Shown here: one piece after another, positions 51,976 to 59,917 of the stretch
Position numbering within the stretch: the stretch's first letter is position 1
How the letters are laid out: every line of letters begins with the position of its first letter
Origin: Chryseobacterium glaciei
Lineage (GTDB): Bacteria; Bacteroidota; Bacteroidia; Flavobacteriales; Weeksellaceae
Reading direction: 5' to 3'
Assembly: GCF_001648155.1 (NCBI RefSeq)
Contig: NZ_CP015199.1
Span: forward strand, 1,219,501 to 1,283,500
DNA: 64,000 bases
The notes under the pieces: model-generated
What the model saw: the letters and a program-made list of their open reading frames with translations, nothing else
Database searches by the model: none
What the model was told of the DNA's origin: nothing
Position numbers and translations under genes: made by a program

Positions 51976-54117
51976 TTACTTTTTCAAGTTCTGATCAAAA
52001 TAATCTGTTACTTTCTGCATCAAATGCACTCTGTCTTTTCCGATCACGTTGTGCGGATGTCCAGGATAAACAAAATAATCTAACTGTACTCCGTTATCAA
52101 CTGCAGATTTAATGAATTTAATTGAATGTTGCCAAACCACCACATCATCCTGTGCACCGTGAATCATCAATAATTTACCTTTTAAGTTCTGAACTTTATC
52201 CAATAAATTAGCCGCTGCATATCCTTGTGGATTTTCTTGTGGCGTGTCCATATATCTTTCGCCGTACATGATCTCGTACATACTCCAGTCGATCACGGGA
52301 CCTCCTGCAACACCTACTTTGAAAACTTCAGGATGACGAGTCATGAAACTTGTTGTCATAAATCCACCGAAGCTCCATCCGTGAATACCCAATTTTTCTG
52401 AATCAACGTAAGGAAGAGATTTTAGATAATCTACCCCTTTCATCTGGTCATTCATTTCGGTTGTTCCCAAGTTTCTGAAAACAGCCTGCTCGAATTTCAT
52501 TCCACGGTTGGCAGAACCTCTTCCGTCCATTGTGAAAATGATGTATCCGTTTTGAGCCATATATTCATACCAAAGATTTCCTGAGGCAGGGAAAGTATTC
52601 GTTATCAATTGTAAATGTGGTCCGTTGTATAGATAAACAATTACAGGATATTTTTTGTTCGGATCAAAATTCGTCGGAAGGATGATTTTACCGTATAAAG
52701 GTGTACCGTCATCAGCTTTTAGGTTTACATTTTTAATTTCAGGTCTCTGATAATTTTTTAATGTATTTTCTGCTGTTAGAATATTGTCGGATTTTAATGT
52801 ATTTGTATTGATAATGTTGGCAACTTTTGGAGTGCTGGCATTGCTGTAAACATCATACAGATAATTTCCGTCACTGCTTAAAACTCCTGTGTGAACACCT
52901 TCTGCGTTGTCTAATCTCTGTAGTTTAAAGTTCGTCCAATTGATTCTGTATAAATGTTTTTCCAGAGGAGTTTCTTTCGTAGAAGTGAAATAAATTTCCT
53001 TTTTCTTTTCATTGAAACCTAAAATATCAGTTACCAGCCAATCTCCTTTTGTGATCTGAGCAACCAATCCTTTTTCTAAGCTATAGTGGAATAAATGATT
53101 ATATCCCGTTCTCTGACTTTGCCAGATAAAGTCTGTATTAGAATTTGGGAAGAAAGTTAACGGATGTTGTGGTTCAACATATTTACTGTCTGATTCTTCA
53201 AATAAAGTTTTTACTAAATCTCCTGTAGCAGCGTCATACTGATTCATTTTCATGTGATTCTGACCTCTGTTCAACACTCCAACAAAGATATATTTTGAAT
53301 CCGGACTCCAGGTAATTGCTGTTAAATATTGATCTTTCTCGCCTTCAACTTTCAGGAAAGTCGTCGATTGATTTTTAATATTATAAACACCCAAAGTAAC
53401 TTCGTGAGATTTTTGTCCCGCCATCGGATATTTGATGTTGTGGTTTACCGCGGGAGTTACCGACCAATCGATTACAGGATAATCTGCAACCATCATCTGA
53501 TCCATTCTGTAAAATGCTACACTTTCTGAATTGGGAGAAGGAAAAATCCCTGTGTCAATTCCGAATTCGTTTCTGTGAACATTGGCAGCACCGTTAAGAA
53601 TATTTTCGTTAGAATCATTCGTTACGGCAATGACTTTTCCATTTTTATTGACAAATAAATTATTCTTTACCGTGTACGCAAAAGTCTGATTATCACTAAA
53701 CATTTTTATGTTGGCAGCATTTTCATCTAAAGAAGCTGAACTTTTTACTTTCCAGTCGCTTCCGGATTTATCAACCCAGATCATTTGATCGTTCGCGTTA
53801 AAATATCCTTGAGATTTACTGATAAACTTGATCTGCGGAACTGCTTCTAGTCTATTATCAGAAAAACTTCTGTTCAACTGCGTCAAAGAAACCAAAGTAT
53901 CCTGTTTTGCCGTCTTTAGATTTGTGATCAAATATCCGTCTTTCACAGCCTGAATGTAAGATTTACCATCTCCAGACCATGAAAATTGAGAAATATTTTT
54001 CACAGCTAAGTTCGTTCTCAACCCATTTACAGCCTCCGCCATCGTGAATTTCTGAGTCTGAGCAAAAACCGATCCGCCCAAAACTACCATCAATAAAGAA
54101 AATCTATGTAATTTCAT
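51976..54117 (-). CDS. Dipeptidyl-peptidase IV-like S9 serine peptidase
   Basis: The 713-residue protein has a signal peptide (LLMVVLGGSVFAQ), an N-terminal eight-bladed-propeller region of the DPP4 type (residues about 50-470) and a C-terminal alpha/beta hydrolase with catalytic Ser in GIHGWSFGGFMT, Asp in HGAQDDVV and His in YPGHPHNV. DPP4-like enzymes release X-Pro dipeptides from peptides in the periplasm and are common in Bacteroidetes. The related Glu pair in the family (ER motif) is not clearly seen. A candidate -7 element lies 20 bases upstream. Confidence 0.93.
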   Translation of the reverse strand: MKLHRFSLLMVVLGGSVFAQTQKFTMAEAVNGLRTNLAVKNISQFSWSGDGKSYIQAVKDGYLITNLKTAKQDTLVSLTQLNRSFSDNRLEAVPQIKFISKSQGYFNANDQMIWVDKSGSDWKVKSSASLDENAANIKMFSDNQTFAYTVKNNLFVNKNGKVIAVTNDSNENILNGAANVHRNEFGIDTGIFPSPNSESVAFYRMDQMMVADYPVIDWSVTPAVNHNIKYPMAGQKSHEVTLGVYNIKNQSTTFLKVEGEKDQYLTAITWSPDSKYIFVGVLNRGQNHMKMNQYDAATGDLVKTLFEESDSKYVEPQHPLTFFPNSNTDFIWQSQRTGYNHLFHYSLEKGLVAQITKGDWLVTDILGFNEKKKEIYFTSTKETPLEKHLYRINWTNFKLQRLDNAEGVHTGVLSSDGNYLYDVYSNASTPKVANIINTNTLKSDNILTAENTLKNYQRPEIKNVNLKADDGTPLYGKIILPTNFDPNKKYPVIVYLYNGPHLQLITNTFPASGNLWYEYMAQNGYIIFTMDGRGSANRGMKFEQAVFRNLGTTEMNDQMKGVDYLKSLPYVDSEKLGIHGWSFGGFMTTSFMTRHPEVFKVGVAGGPVIDWSMYEIMYGERYMDTPQENPQGYAAANLLDKVQNLKGKLLMIHGAQDDVVVWQHSIKFIKSAVDNGVQLDYFVYPGHPHNVIGKDRVHLMQKVTDYFDQNLKK

Positions 54118-54136
54118 TGTATAAAATTGAATCCAC

Positions 54137-54144
54137 CAAAAATA
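54137..54144 (-). promoter_or_regulatory. Candidate -7 element for the DPP4-like gene
   Basis: Minus-strand TATTTTTG, 19 bases before the ATG at 54117. Confidence 0.5.
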
Positions 54145-54184
54145 AGAAATAAAAGTTAACCGTTAAGAAATGTTAAATTAGATT

Positions 54185-54219
54185 TAATAGTTGTTAGTTG
54201 TTGGTTTTTGGTTTTTGGT
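54185..54219 (+). repeat. Heptamer array, first element of the 54-kb pile-up
   Basis: Five exact 7-base units TAATAGT, TGTTAGT, TGTTGGT, TTTTGGT, TTTTGGT. The 555-base gap from 54118 to 54672 holds five different repeats and no gene. Confidence 0.75.
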
Positions 54220-54248
54220 AATTCTTCCAGCAATGGTTGTTCGGTATC

Positions 54249-54336
54249 TTTGTCATTCAGAGCGGAACGTAGTGGAGCGTGGAATCTAAATTTACATTGT
54301 ATTTATAATTGTTGAGATTCCTAGCGGAATGACAAA
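54249..54336. repeat. Palindromic (MITE-like) element, TTTGTCATTC termini
   Basis: TTTGTCATTC (54249-54258) is inverted as GAATGACAAA (54327-54336), with an inner GGAATCT (54281-54287) facing AGATTCC (54315-54321). Confidence 0.75.
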
Positions 54337-54374
54337 CTGTATGGTGATTCGTTAATAAATATTTTGATGTTTTC

Positions 54375-54408
54375 AGATTGCTTCGTAACTTCATTCCTCG
54401 CAAAGACA
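54375..54408 (+). repeat. 34-bp CTTCG/CCTCG repeat, copy B
   Basis: AGATTGCTTCGTAACTTCAT then TCCTCGCAAAGACA; 29 of 34 positions match the copy at 46995-47028. Here it precedes the 81-bp repeat; in copy A it follows it. Confidence 0.8.
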
Positions 54409-54419
54409 AATCATAATGA

Positions 54420-54500
54420 TGGCGACAAATACCCTAGCCCCGATTGCAATGAAAATCCTTTTTTGAAAAAAAAGATTGTAATGGAAAGCAGGAAATAGCT
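54420..54500 (+). repeat. 81-bp dispersed repeat, copy B
   Basis: Same length as copy A at 46902-46982 and 72 of 81 positions identical, including TGGCGACAAA at the start and AAGCAGGAAATAGCT at the end. Confidence 0.85.
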
Positions 54501-54512
54501 TCTAAAGAATAA

Positions 54513-54540
54513 GTAATGAGTAATTGGTAATGAGTAATAG
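54513..54540 (+). repeat. Solitary GTAATnn heptamer array
   Basis: GTAATGA, GTAATTG, GTAATGA, GTAATAG, the same type of array that frames the four-helix-bundle gene at 32518-32947 but without any gene. Confidence 0.75.
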
Positions 54541-54595
54541 ATTTTCCCTTCATTGTAATGTTAATTTGAAGTTAAAATTGTTGTCATATTTATTT

Positions 54596-54641
54596 CTTAT
54601 CCTACGTCAATGATTTGTACCTAAGTCTTATCCTACATTTG
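54596..54641 (+). promoter_or_regulatory. yceI promoter with CTTATCCTAC direct repeat
   Basis: CTTATCCTAC occurs at 54596-54605 and 54627-54636, 31 bases apart. TTTG at 54614-54617 and TACATTTG at 54634-54641 (16 bases between) resemble -33 and -7 elements, with the second decamer overlapping the -7. A regulator or sigma-factor site is possible. Confidence 0.55.
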
Positions 54642-54672
54642 TCTCATAATTAACAATAAAAAACATATTACA

Positions 54673-55185
54673 ATGGCAACAAAATGGAACCTAGACCCAA
54701 CTCATAGTGAAATTACTTTCAAAGTAAAACACATGATGATTTCTAACATTAAAGGTAACTTCACCAACTTCACTGCAGAAATTGATGCTGATGATGATAC
54801 TTTCGCTAATGCTAAAACGACTGCAACGATTCAGACTGATTCTGTTTCAACTCACAATGCAGACAGAGACACTCACCTTAAATCTGCAGAGTTTTTCAAT
54901 GCAGAGGCTAATCCTACAATCACTTTCGATTCTCAGGCATTGAATGGTGCTGTAACCGGAAATTTAACGATCAACGGAATTACAAAACCAATCACTCTTG
55001 AGGTAGATTTTAACGGAATCAATGTTGACCCATGGGGAAATACAAAAGCTGGTTTCTCTTTTGAAGGGAAAATCAACAGAAAAGACTTCGGATTAAACTG
55101 GAATGCTGCCCTTGAAGCTGGAGGTGTAATGGTAAGCGAAGACGTAAAATTAGCAGGAGATTTACAGTTTGTAAAACAAGCATAA
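54673..55185 (+). CDS. YceI-family protein
   Basis: The 170-residue protein has the YceI lipocalin-like fold: WNLDPTHSEITFKVKHMMIS, HNADRDTHLKSAEFFNAE, GNLTINGITKPITLEVDFNG, KAGFSFEGKINRKDFGLN. YceI proteins bind isoprenoid-type lipids in other bacteria. Unlike many members it has no signal peptide, so it is likely cytoplasmic here. It is preceded by the repeat pile-up and a promoter with a direct repeat. Confidence 0.93.
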   Translation: MATKWNLDPTHSEITFKVKHMMISNIKGNFTNFTAEIDADDDTFANAKTTATIQTDSVSTHNADRDTHLKSAEFFNAEANPTITFDSQALNGAVTGNLTINGITKPITLEVDFNGINVDPWGNTKAGFSFEGKINRKDFGLNWNAALEAGGVMVSEDVKLAGDLQFVKQA

Positions 55186-55205
55186 TAAAAAAACGGATTT
55201 TTGGG

Positions 55206-55248
55206 GAGCCCCGAAGGGGCGACATATTCAAGAATAGGATGCAATCCT
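55206..55248 (-). repeat. 43-bp two-palindrome repeat, inverted copy 2
   Basis: GAGCCCCGAAGGGGC, 15-base spacer, AGGATGCAATCCT. It is the inverse of 49720-49762 with identical spacing. Confidence 0.8.
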
Positions 55249-55292
55249 ATTAAAATAACAAGACACCCAAAACATCCAAAAAATTTAATCAT

Positions 55293-55335
55293 AAAAGGTT
55301 CAGGGATTTTCTAAAAACCTTGAACCTTTTTCTTT
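55293..55335 (+). terminator. Hairpin terminator before ygiD
   Basis: AAAAGGTTCAGGG pairs with CCTTGAACCTTTT (one G-U pair) followed by T-rich sequence. It ends the yceI transcript. Confidence 0.75.
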
Positions 55336-55349
55336 TTTAATATTATAGT

Positions 55350-56177
55350 ATGAACCTCAACGATCTACAAAACATCAGTGACAATTTTCAGAGTACACAA
55401 AGAATGCCTGTTTTATTTCTTGGGCACGGTTCGCCGATGAATGCTATTGAAGAAAATCAGTTTGTACAGGGTTTCAGAAAAGCGGCAACAGAAATTCCGA
55501 AACCGAATGCTATTTTGTGTATTTCCGCTCATTGGTATACACAGGGAACTTTTGTGACGGCGATGGATATGCCGAGGACAATTCATGATTTTGGAGGTTT
55601 TCCGAAAGCGTTGTTCGATGTAGAATATCCCGCTCCCGGAAGTCCTGAATTAGCCAAGGAAACGGCTGAACTTTTATTTCCGATTTTGGTTGAAGAAGAT
55701 CATAATTGGGGTTTGGATCATGGTGCGTGGTCGGTGATCAAACATATGTATCCTAATGCAGATATTCCTGTGATTCAATTAAGTATTGATTATACAAAAC
55801 CTCCGCAATATCATTTTGAATTGGCTCAAAAATTAAATAAGCTTCGCGAAAAAGGTATTCTTATTATCGGAAGCGGAAATATTGTTCATAATTTAAGATT
55901 AATCGACTGGAAAAATATCGATACCGTTGGAGCCGGCTGGGATTGGGCTATTGAAGCCAGAGAGAAAACCAACAATTGGCTTCTGGATGGCAATTTCCAA
56001 CCTATTATTGATTATCAGAAACAGGGAACATTTTTACAGTATGCAGTTCCCACTCCGGATCATTATTTACCGTTGATTTATACTTTAGGATTGAAAGATA
56101 AGGCTGAAAATTTAATCTTATTTAATGATGAATTAATTGGCGGTTCGTTGAGTATGACGAGCGTGAGAATCGGTTAA
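55350..56177 (+). CDS. ygiD: 4,5-DOPA dioxygenase extradiol-type enzyme (YgiD/LigB family)
   Basis: The 275-residue protein is a class III extradiol dioxygenase-type enzyme: VLFLGHGSPMNAI with a metal His, LCISAHWYTQGTFVTAM, EEDHNWGLDHGAWSVIKHM and IIGSGNIVHNL. YgiD-type enzymes cleave the ring of DOPA and related catechols with zinc or iron. No signal peptide. Downstream of the yceI terminator. Confidence 0.93.
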   Translation: MNLNDLQNISDNFQSTQRMPVLFLGHGSPMNAIEENQFVQGFRKAATEIPKPNAILCISAHWYTQGTFVTAMDMPRTIHDFGGFPKALFDVEYPAPGSPELAKETAELLFPILVEEDHNWGLDHGAWSVIKHMYPNADIPVIQLSIDYTKPPQYHFELAQKLNKLREKGILIIGSGNIVHNLRLIDWKNIDTVGAGWDWAIEAREKTNNWLLDGNFQPIIDYQKQGTFLQYAVPTPDHYLPLIYTLGLKDKAENLILFNDELIGGSLSMTSVRIG

Positions 56178-56249
56178 ATTATTTTTCAGTCCTCAAATAT
56201 TTAATAAAAATTTTTTTTATCACTATAAATATAGTAATATTGTTTTACC

Positions 56250-57419
56250 ATGAAAAAAACGATATTACTATTTTTATTTTTACTACCTCTCTACGGTTCA
56301 TTTGCTCAGATCATTAAAGGTACGGTTGTGAATGATGCCGAACAGAAAATTGCCAATGTCAATATTTATCTGGACGGAACCAAAATCAATACTATTTCAA
56401 AGGAAGACGGAAGTTTCAGTCTTAATTTAGCCTCACAAACCAGTGGAAGTTTGGTCTTTCAAAAGGAAAATTATGAAACTTTTACAACAAAGCTTTCTGA
56501 AGTTATCAATAAAACATTGAAAGTTGTTTTAATTAAGACCAATACGATCGAAGAGGTTAAAATTATTCCTTACACCGAAGAAGCCTACAAAAATTACATC
56601 TATTATTTTCTTGATACATTCATTGGTGCTGACAGAGAAAATGTGAGAATTAAAAATCAGTGGTCTTTAAAATTTGCTTACGATAAGACGAATAAAATTC
56701 TTAAAGTAAAAGCTCCACAGACTTTAATTATCGAAAATAAAAATTTAGGTTATGAGATACAATACAACCTCATCAGCTACTCTGCCGATTTTGAGTCTAA
56801 AATGGTCAATTATACAGGAACAAGTTTTTTTAAAGAAACAAAAAACTCAGATAAAGTTAAGCTCAACAGGATGAATGCTTTTGACGGAAGTCTACTCCAC
56901 TTTTTCAGAAGTATTTATAACAATAAGGTTTCAAAAGATGGATTTATTGTCAATAAAGTAGTAAAATTCCCCAATCCGAAATATCCGACCGAAGAAGAAT
57001 TAAAAACATTGAAGAATTTTTCGGAGATGATTAAAAATTCAAGAAACATGAATATTCCCGAGGATATCAGTGATATTCTGAGACGAAAAAATAATGAAAA
57101 GCCTTATGCGCTGGCCATCACAAAAACAAAAATTCCTGATGCTGATTATGTAAAAAGATCCGGTGAGGAAGTCCTTTTTAGCTTTGCAGACATGCTTCAG
57201 GTTAATTATCCCAAATATTTCTTTGAACGAAAAGGAAAAGATTTTGTTAAAAGTACCACGCCTGTAATTTTATCTTCCTTTCTTCATCCTGAAGGTGAAA
57301 CATTTGAAGTTTCAAAAGACGGAAACATCACAACTCCCGATCTACTCATCAATGAAGGAGATTTTTCAAAAAATAAAATTGAAAATATGCTTCCTTTAGA
57401 TTATCAGTTAGGAGATTAA
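56250..57419 (+). CDS. Secreted carboxypeptidase-like (CarboxypepD_reg) domain protein
   Basis: The 389-residue protein has a signal peptide (FLFLLPLYGSFAQ) and an N-terminal CarboxypepD_reg-like domain (IIKGTVVNDAEQKIANVNIYLDG, ISKEDGSFSLNL, LVFQKENYETF) at residues about 20-95, the module that begins many TonB-dependent receptors and surface proteins in Bacteroidetes. The rest is unassigned and has no barrel. A near-perfect palindrome, ACTATA-AA-TATAGT, lies at 56222-56235 before the start. Confidence 0.8.
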   Translation: MKKTILLFLFLLPLYGSFAQIIKGTVVNDAEQKIANVNIYLDGTKINTISKEDGSFSLNLASQTSGSLVFQKENYETFTTKLSEVINKTLKVVLIKTNTIEEVKIIPYTEEAYKNYIYYFLDTFIGADRENVRIKNQWSLKFAYDKTNKILKVKAPQTLIIENKNLGYEIQYNLISYSADFESKMVNYTGTSFFKETKNSDKVKLNRMNAFDGSLLHFFRSIYNNKVSKDGFIVNKVVKFPNPKYPTEEELKTLKNFSEMIKNSRNMNIPEDISDILRRKNNEKPYALAITKTKIPDADYVKRSGEEVLFSFADMLQVNYPKYFFERKGKDFVKSTTPVILSSFLHPEGETFEVSKDGNITTPDLLINEGDFSKNKIENMLPLDYQLGD

Positions 57420-57430
57420 TTAATAAAAAA

Positions 57431-57574
57431 TTTAACCACAAAAGTTGTAAAAGATCTTTTCATGTAAATTCAAATTGATCGAAAGTCTTCAAACTTACTT
57501 GCTCTTAACTTACAGTGAATTCTTAAACTTAAAATTATTTAAGTATTAAATCTTTTGTGCCTTTTGTGGTTAAA
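57431..57574. repeat. Palindromic (MITE-like) element, TTTAACCACAAAAG termini
   Basis: TTTAACCACAAAAG with following AAAAGAT (57431-57455) is inverted at 57550-57574, matching at 21 of 25 positions. It lies between convergent genes, 11 bases after the 56250 gene, with no coding potential inside. Confidence 0.75.
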
Positions 57575-57595
57575 ATAAGATTTTCAGTTTAAATT

Positions 57596-59101
57596 TTACT
57601 GTACAGCTTGTAAAACATTAATATTTCCATATCCGTAATCTGAATTCGGACTTGGATAATACGTTGCAGACTGTCTCATTTTATTCAAGACCTGCTCTCT
57701 TGTCCATGATGGATTTTTAGCCCAAACTAATGCTGCAATTCCAGCTGTAGAAGCGGTTGCAACGGAAGAACCACCCACATAATCGGTTTGTGCATTATAA
57801 TAACTTAGAACCGGAACATTGTTTCCTGACGCTCTTTCCATTTGATACGTAAAATCAATTTCTGCTCCTGAATGGCAAACATCACATTTCTGATTAGAAG
57901 TATTTTCTTTTACTCCTGTGATCGCTTGAGTTTCCGGCATCCAAGCCGGGAAAATAACACCTACGAAATTCGTAAAACTTGTCGAAGTTCCGCCAGCACA
58001 GAAAATTAATTTTCCTTTAGAGTAGGCATATTTTACTCCATCTTCAATTTTACCCACAGAAAAAATGTGTCCCATTGACATGGAGATAATTTTCACGCTA
58101 TTGTTATTAGCAAGCTCTGTGAAAGCTATTTTCACTCCATTTTGTTCGTGATAACCATCCAAAACAACGTTGGTTGCTGCACGATATGCGATTAAATTGG
58201 CATTATAAGCTACTCCAACCGGTTGTCCTTGATTATTTCTTGGAGCCGCCATTGCAGAAGCCATGCTTGTTCCATGTCCGCACTGATCGTTTGGTCCATC
58301 GTAGCCCGTAGCCCATGGCCAGACAGAATCTACATGCACCCCAACTTTACTGATCGTTCTTCCGGATGATAATCCATTATTAAAATTGCTTCCCAACAGA
58401 CTTTGCTCAGGCGAAACTCCGGAATCTATCAAACCAATCGTCACTCCGGCTCCTGTGCTATAACTCCAGGCGTTTGTAATATTGTGCTTGTAAAAAGACC
58501 ACGGTGCTTTTGCGTTGGGAGTTACCGTTGTATAGTCTGCAGCATTTAAAGCCGTTGATTCAAATCCACATCCCGAACTGCCGCTTGATTTTGCGGTGCC
58601 GCTGAATTTATTTTCATTTTCGAAATAATGATAATCTGCAGGCTCCAGATAACGAATGTTTTTCATTTTACGAAGAGCAATCACAGTTTCCTGCTTTTCA
58701 ATCGTAACATCCATCTGATTGAGATATTTGTCAGCACTAAGTAAAACTCTGCTTTTTTCCTTCCCCTCATATTTCTCAATAAGCGCTAGAATTTCATTTT
58801 GAATTTGCTCATTATCAGAAGACAGACTTCGGTCAAAGTCATCTTTTGAAGAGCCAAAGCCAATTGAAGCTACTTTATTTCCTTGAAAAATTGCACTCCA
58901 GACAAAATGATCGGAAGATTTTGTCCATGAGAAAGATCCGGTACTTTTAATAGATTCATTAATTTTACCGTTAATTTGTTTTGCCTCGAGAGGATCTTTT
59001 TGAGCAACCTCAATTTCGGTTACCTGATTCTGAAGTTCGTCTCTGTTACATGAAACCACCACAAAAAGCAGAAACATCACATAAAATACGTTTTTTTTCA
59101 T
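57596..59101 (-). CDS. Subtilisin-family (S8) serine peptidase lipoprotein
   Basis: The 501-residue protein has a lipoprotein signal (FLLFVVVSC, Cys18), an inhibitor-I9-like propeptide region to about residue 170, and a subtilisin domain with catalytic Asp226 (TIGLIDSGVSP), His276 (CGHGTSMA) and Ser446 (GGSSVATAS). The oxyanion Asn region reads ISMSMGH rather than a typical Asn motif. A CxxC (KCDVCHSG) near residue 405 is unusual. It is likely a surface peptidase. Confidence 0.92.
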   Translation of the reverse strand: MKKNVFYVMFLLFVVVSCNRDELQNQVTEIEVAQKDPLEAKQINGKINESIKSTGSFSWTKSSDHFVWSAIFQGNKVASIGFGSSKDDFDRSLSSDNEQIQNEILALIEKYEGKEKSRVLLSADKYLNQMDVTIEKQETVIALRKMKNIRYLEPADYHYFENENKFSGTAKSSGSSGCGFESTALNAADYTTVTPNAKAPWSFYKHNITNAWSYSTGAGVTIGLIDSGVSPEQSLLGSNFNNGLSSGRTISKVGVHVDSVWPWATGYDGPNDQCGHGTSMASAMAAPRNNQGQPVGVAYNANLIAYRAATNVVLDGYHEQNGVKIAFTELANNNSVKIISMSMGHIFSVGKIEDGVKYAYSKGKLIFCAGGTSTSFTNFVGVIFPAWMPETQAITGVKENTSNQKCDVCHSGAEIDFTYQMERASGNNVPVLSYYNAQTDYVGGSSVATASTAGIAALVWAKNPSWTREQVLNKMRQSATYYPSPNSDYGYGNINVLQAVQ

Positions 59102-59225
59102 ATAAATTAATTTTTATTTGGTAATACAAGATATCACTTTCTCTTGAATTACAGTTCGTTAAAAATTAACTTCACATGATTTTTACATTGATTTTATTAT
59201 GCTAAAAATAATATACAACTATGGT

Positions 59226-59672
59226 TTACAATATTTTTTCATAGCAAACGCTTTTATCAATTCCGATGTATTGTCCATAATTTGGGATTCTTTGGTAACC
59301 ACTTTTTTCGTATACAGAAAGAGCTTCATTTTGTTCTAAAGAACTTTCCAGAACGGCTTTTTTATAGCCAATTTCTTTTGCCCAGCTTTCTAATTCTTTT
59401 ACGATCGTTCCTGCCAAACCTCTTTTTCTAAAATTAGGGTGGGTGTACATTCTTTTGATCTCAACTGTATCATCTTCAAATTTTTTGAAAGCACCACAAG
59501 CTGCAGGATTATCATCTATATAAATAACGATACAATTATTTATCATATCAATTTTGTTGAATTGATCATAGAATGCATGATCTTCACCGTTACGAATAGC
59601 CAAGTCGGCATCAAGAAGTTTTACCAGATTTTGAAAGTCTACGTTTGAAGAATCTGTTTTTGTTATTGTCAT
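59226..59672 (-). CDS. GNAT-family N-acetyltransferase
   Basis: The 148-residue protein has the acetyl-CoA binding motif EIKRMYTHPNFRKRGLAGTIV (R/Q-x-x-G-x-G/A as RKRGLA) and the C-terminal KAVLESSLEQNEALSVYEKSGYQRI. Substrate is unknown. A CACAGAT palindrome lies directly upstream, between it and hutH. Confidence 0.92.
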   Translation of the reverse strand: MTITKTDSSNVDFQNLVKLLDADLAIRNGEDHAFYDQFNKIDMINNCIVIYIDDNPAACGAFKKFEDDTVEIKRMYTHPNFRKRGLAGTIVKELESWAKEIGYKKAVLESSLEQNEALSVYEKSGYQRIPNYGQYIGIDKSVCYEKIL

Positions 59673-59715
59673 CTTTTTGTTTTTACTTTTACAAAAATAA
59701 TGTTTTTTTATACTC

Positions 59716-59857
59716 CCACAGATCTCGCAGATTTACACAGATGCTTATGTTTTAGTTTCGTGTAATTATTTGTAAAATATTAAACAGACTTCTTTCATGT
59801 TATCAATTATCAATAAAAATATGCATAAACATCTGTGTAAATCTGTGAGATCTGTGG
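59716..59857. repeat. Palindromic element, 28-bp inverted repeat with CACAGAT-type motifs
   Basis: Bases 59716-59743 are inverted at 59830-59857 with one mismatch, starting CCACAGATCTCGCAGA. It is the relative of 42622-42723 with a longer loop. Confidence 0.85.
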
Positions 59858-59869
59858 TAGAAAATAAAA

Positions 59870-59894
59870 AAGGCCTCCATTTTCAGGAAGCCTT
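59870..59894 (-). terminator. Terminator of hutH
   Basis: AAGGCCTCC pairs with GGAAGCCTT (one mismatch) just beyond the hutH stop, followed on the minus strand by a T-run. Confidence 0.75.
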
Positions 59895-59917
59895 CATATT
59901 TTATTTAAGTTTGAAAA

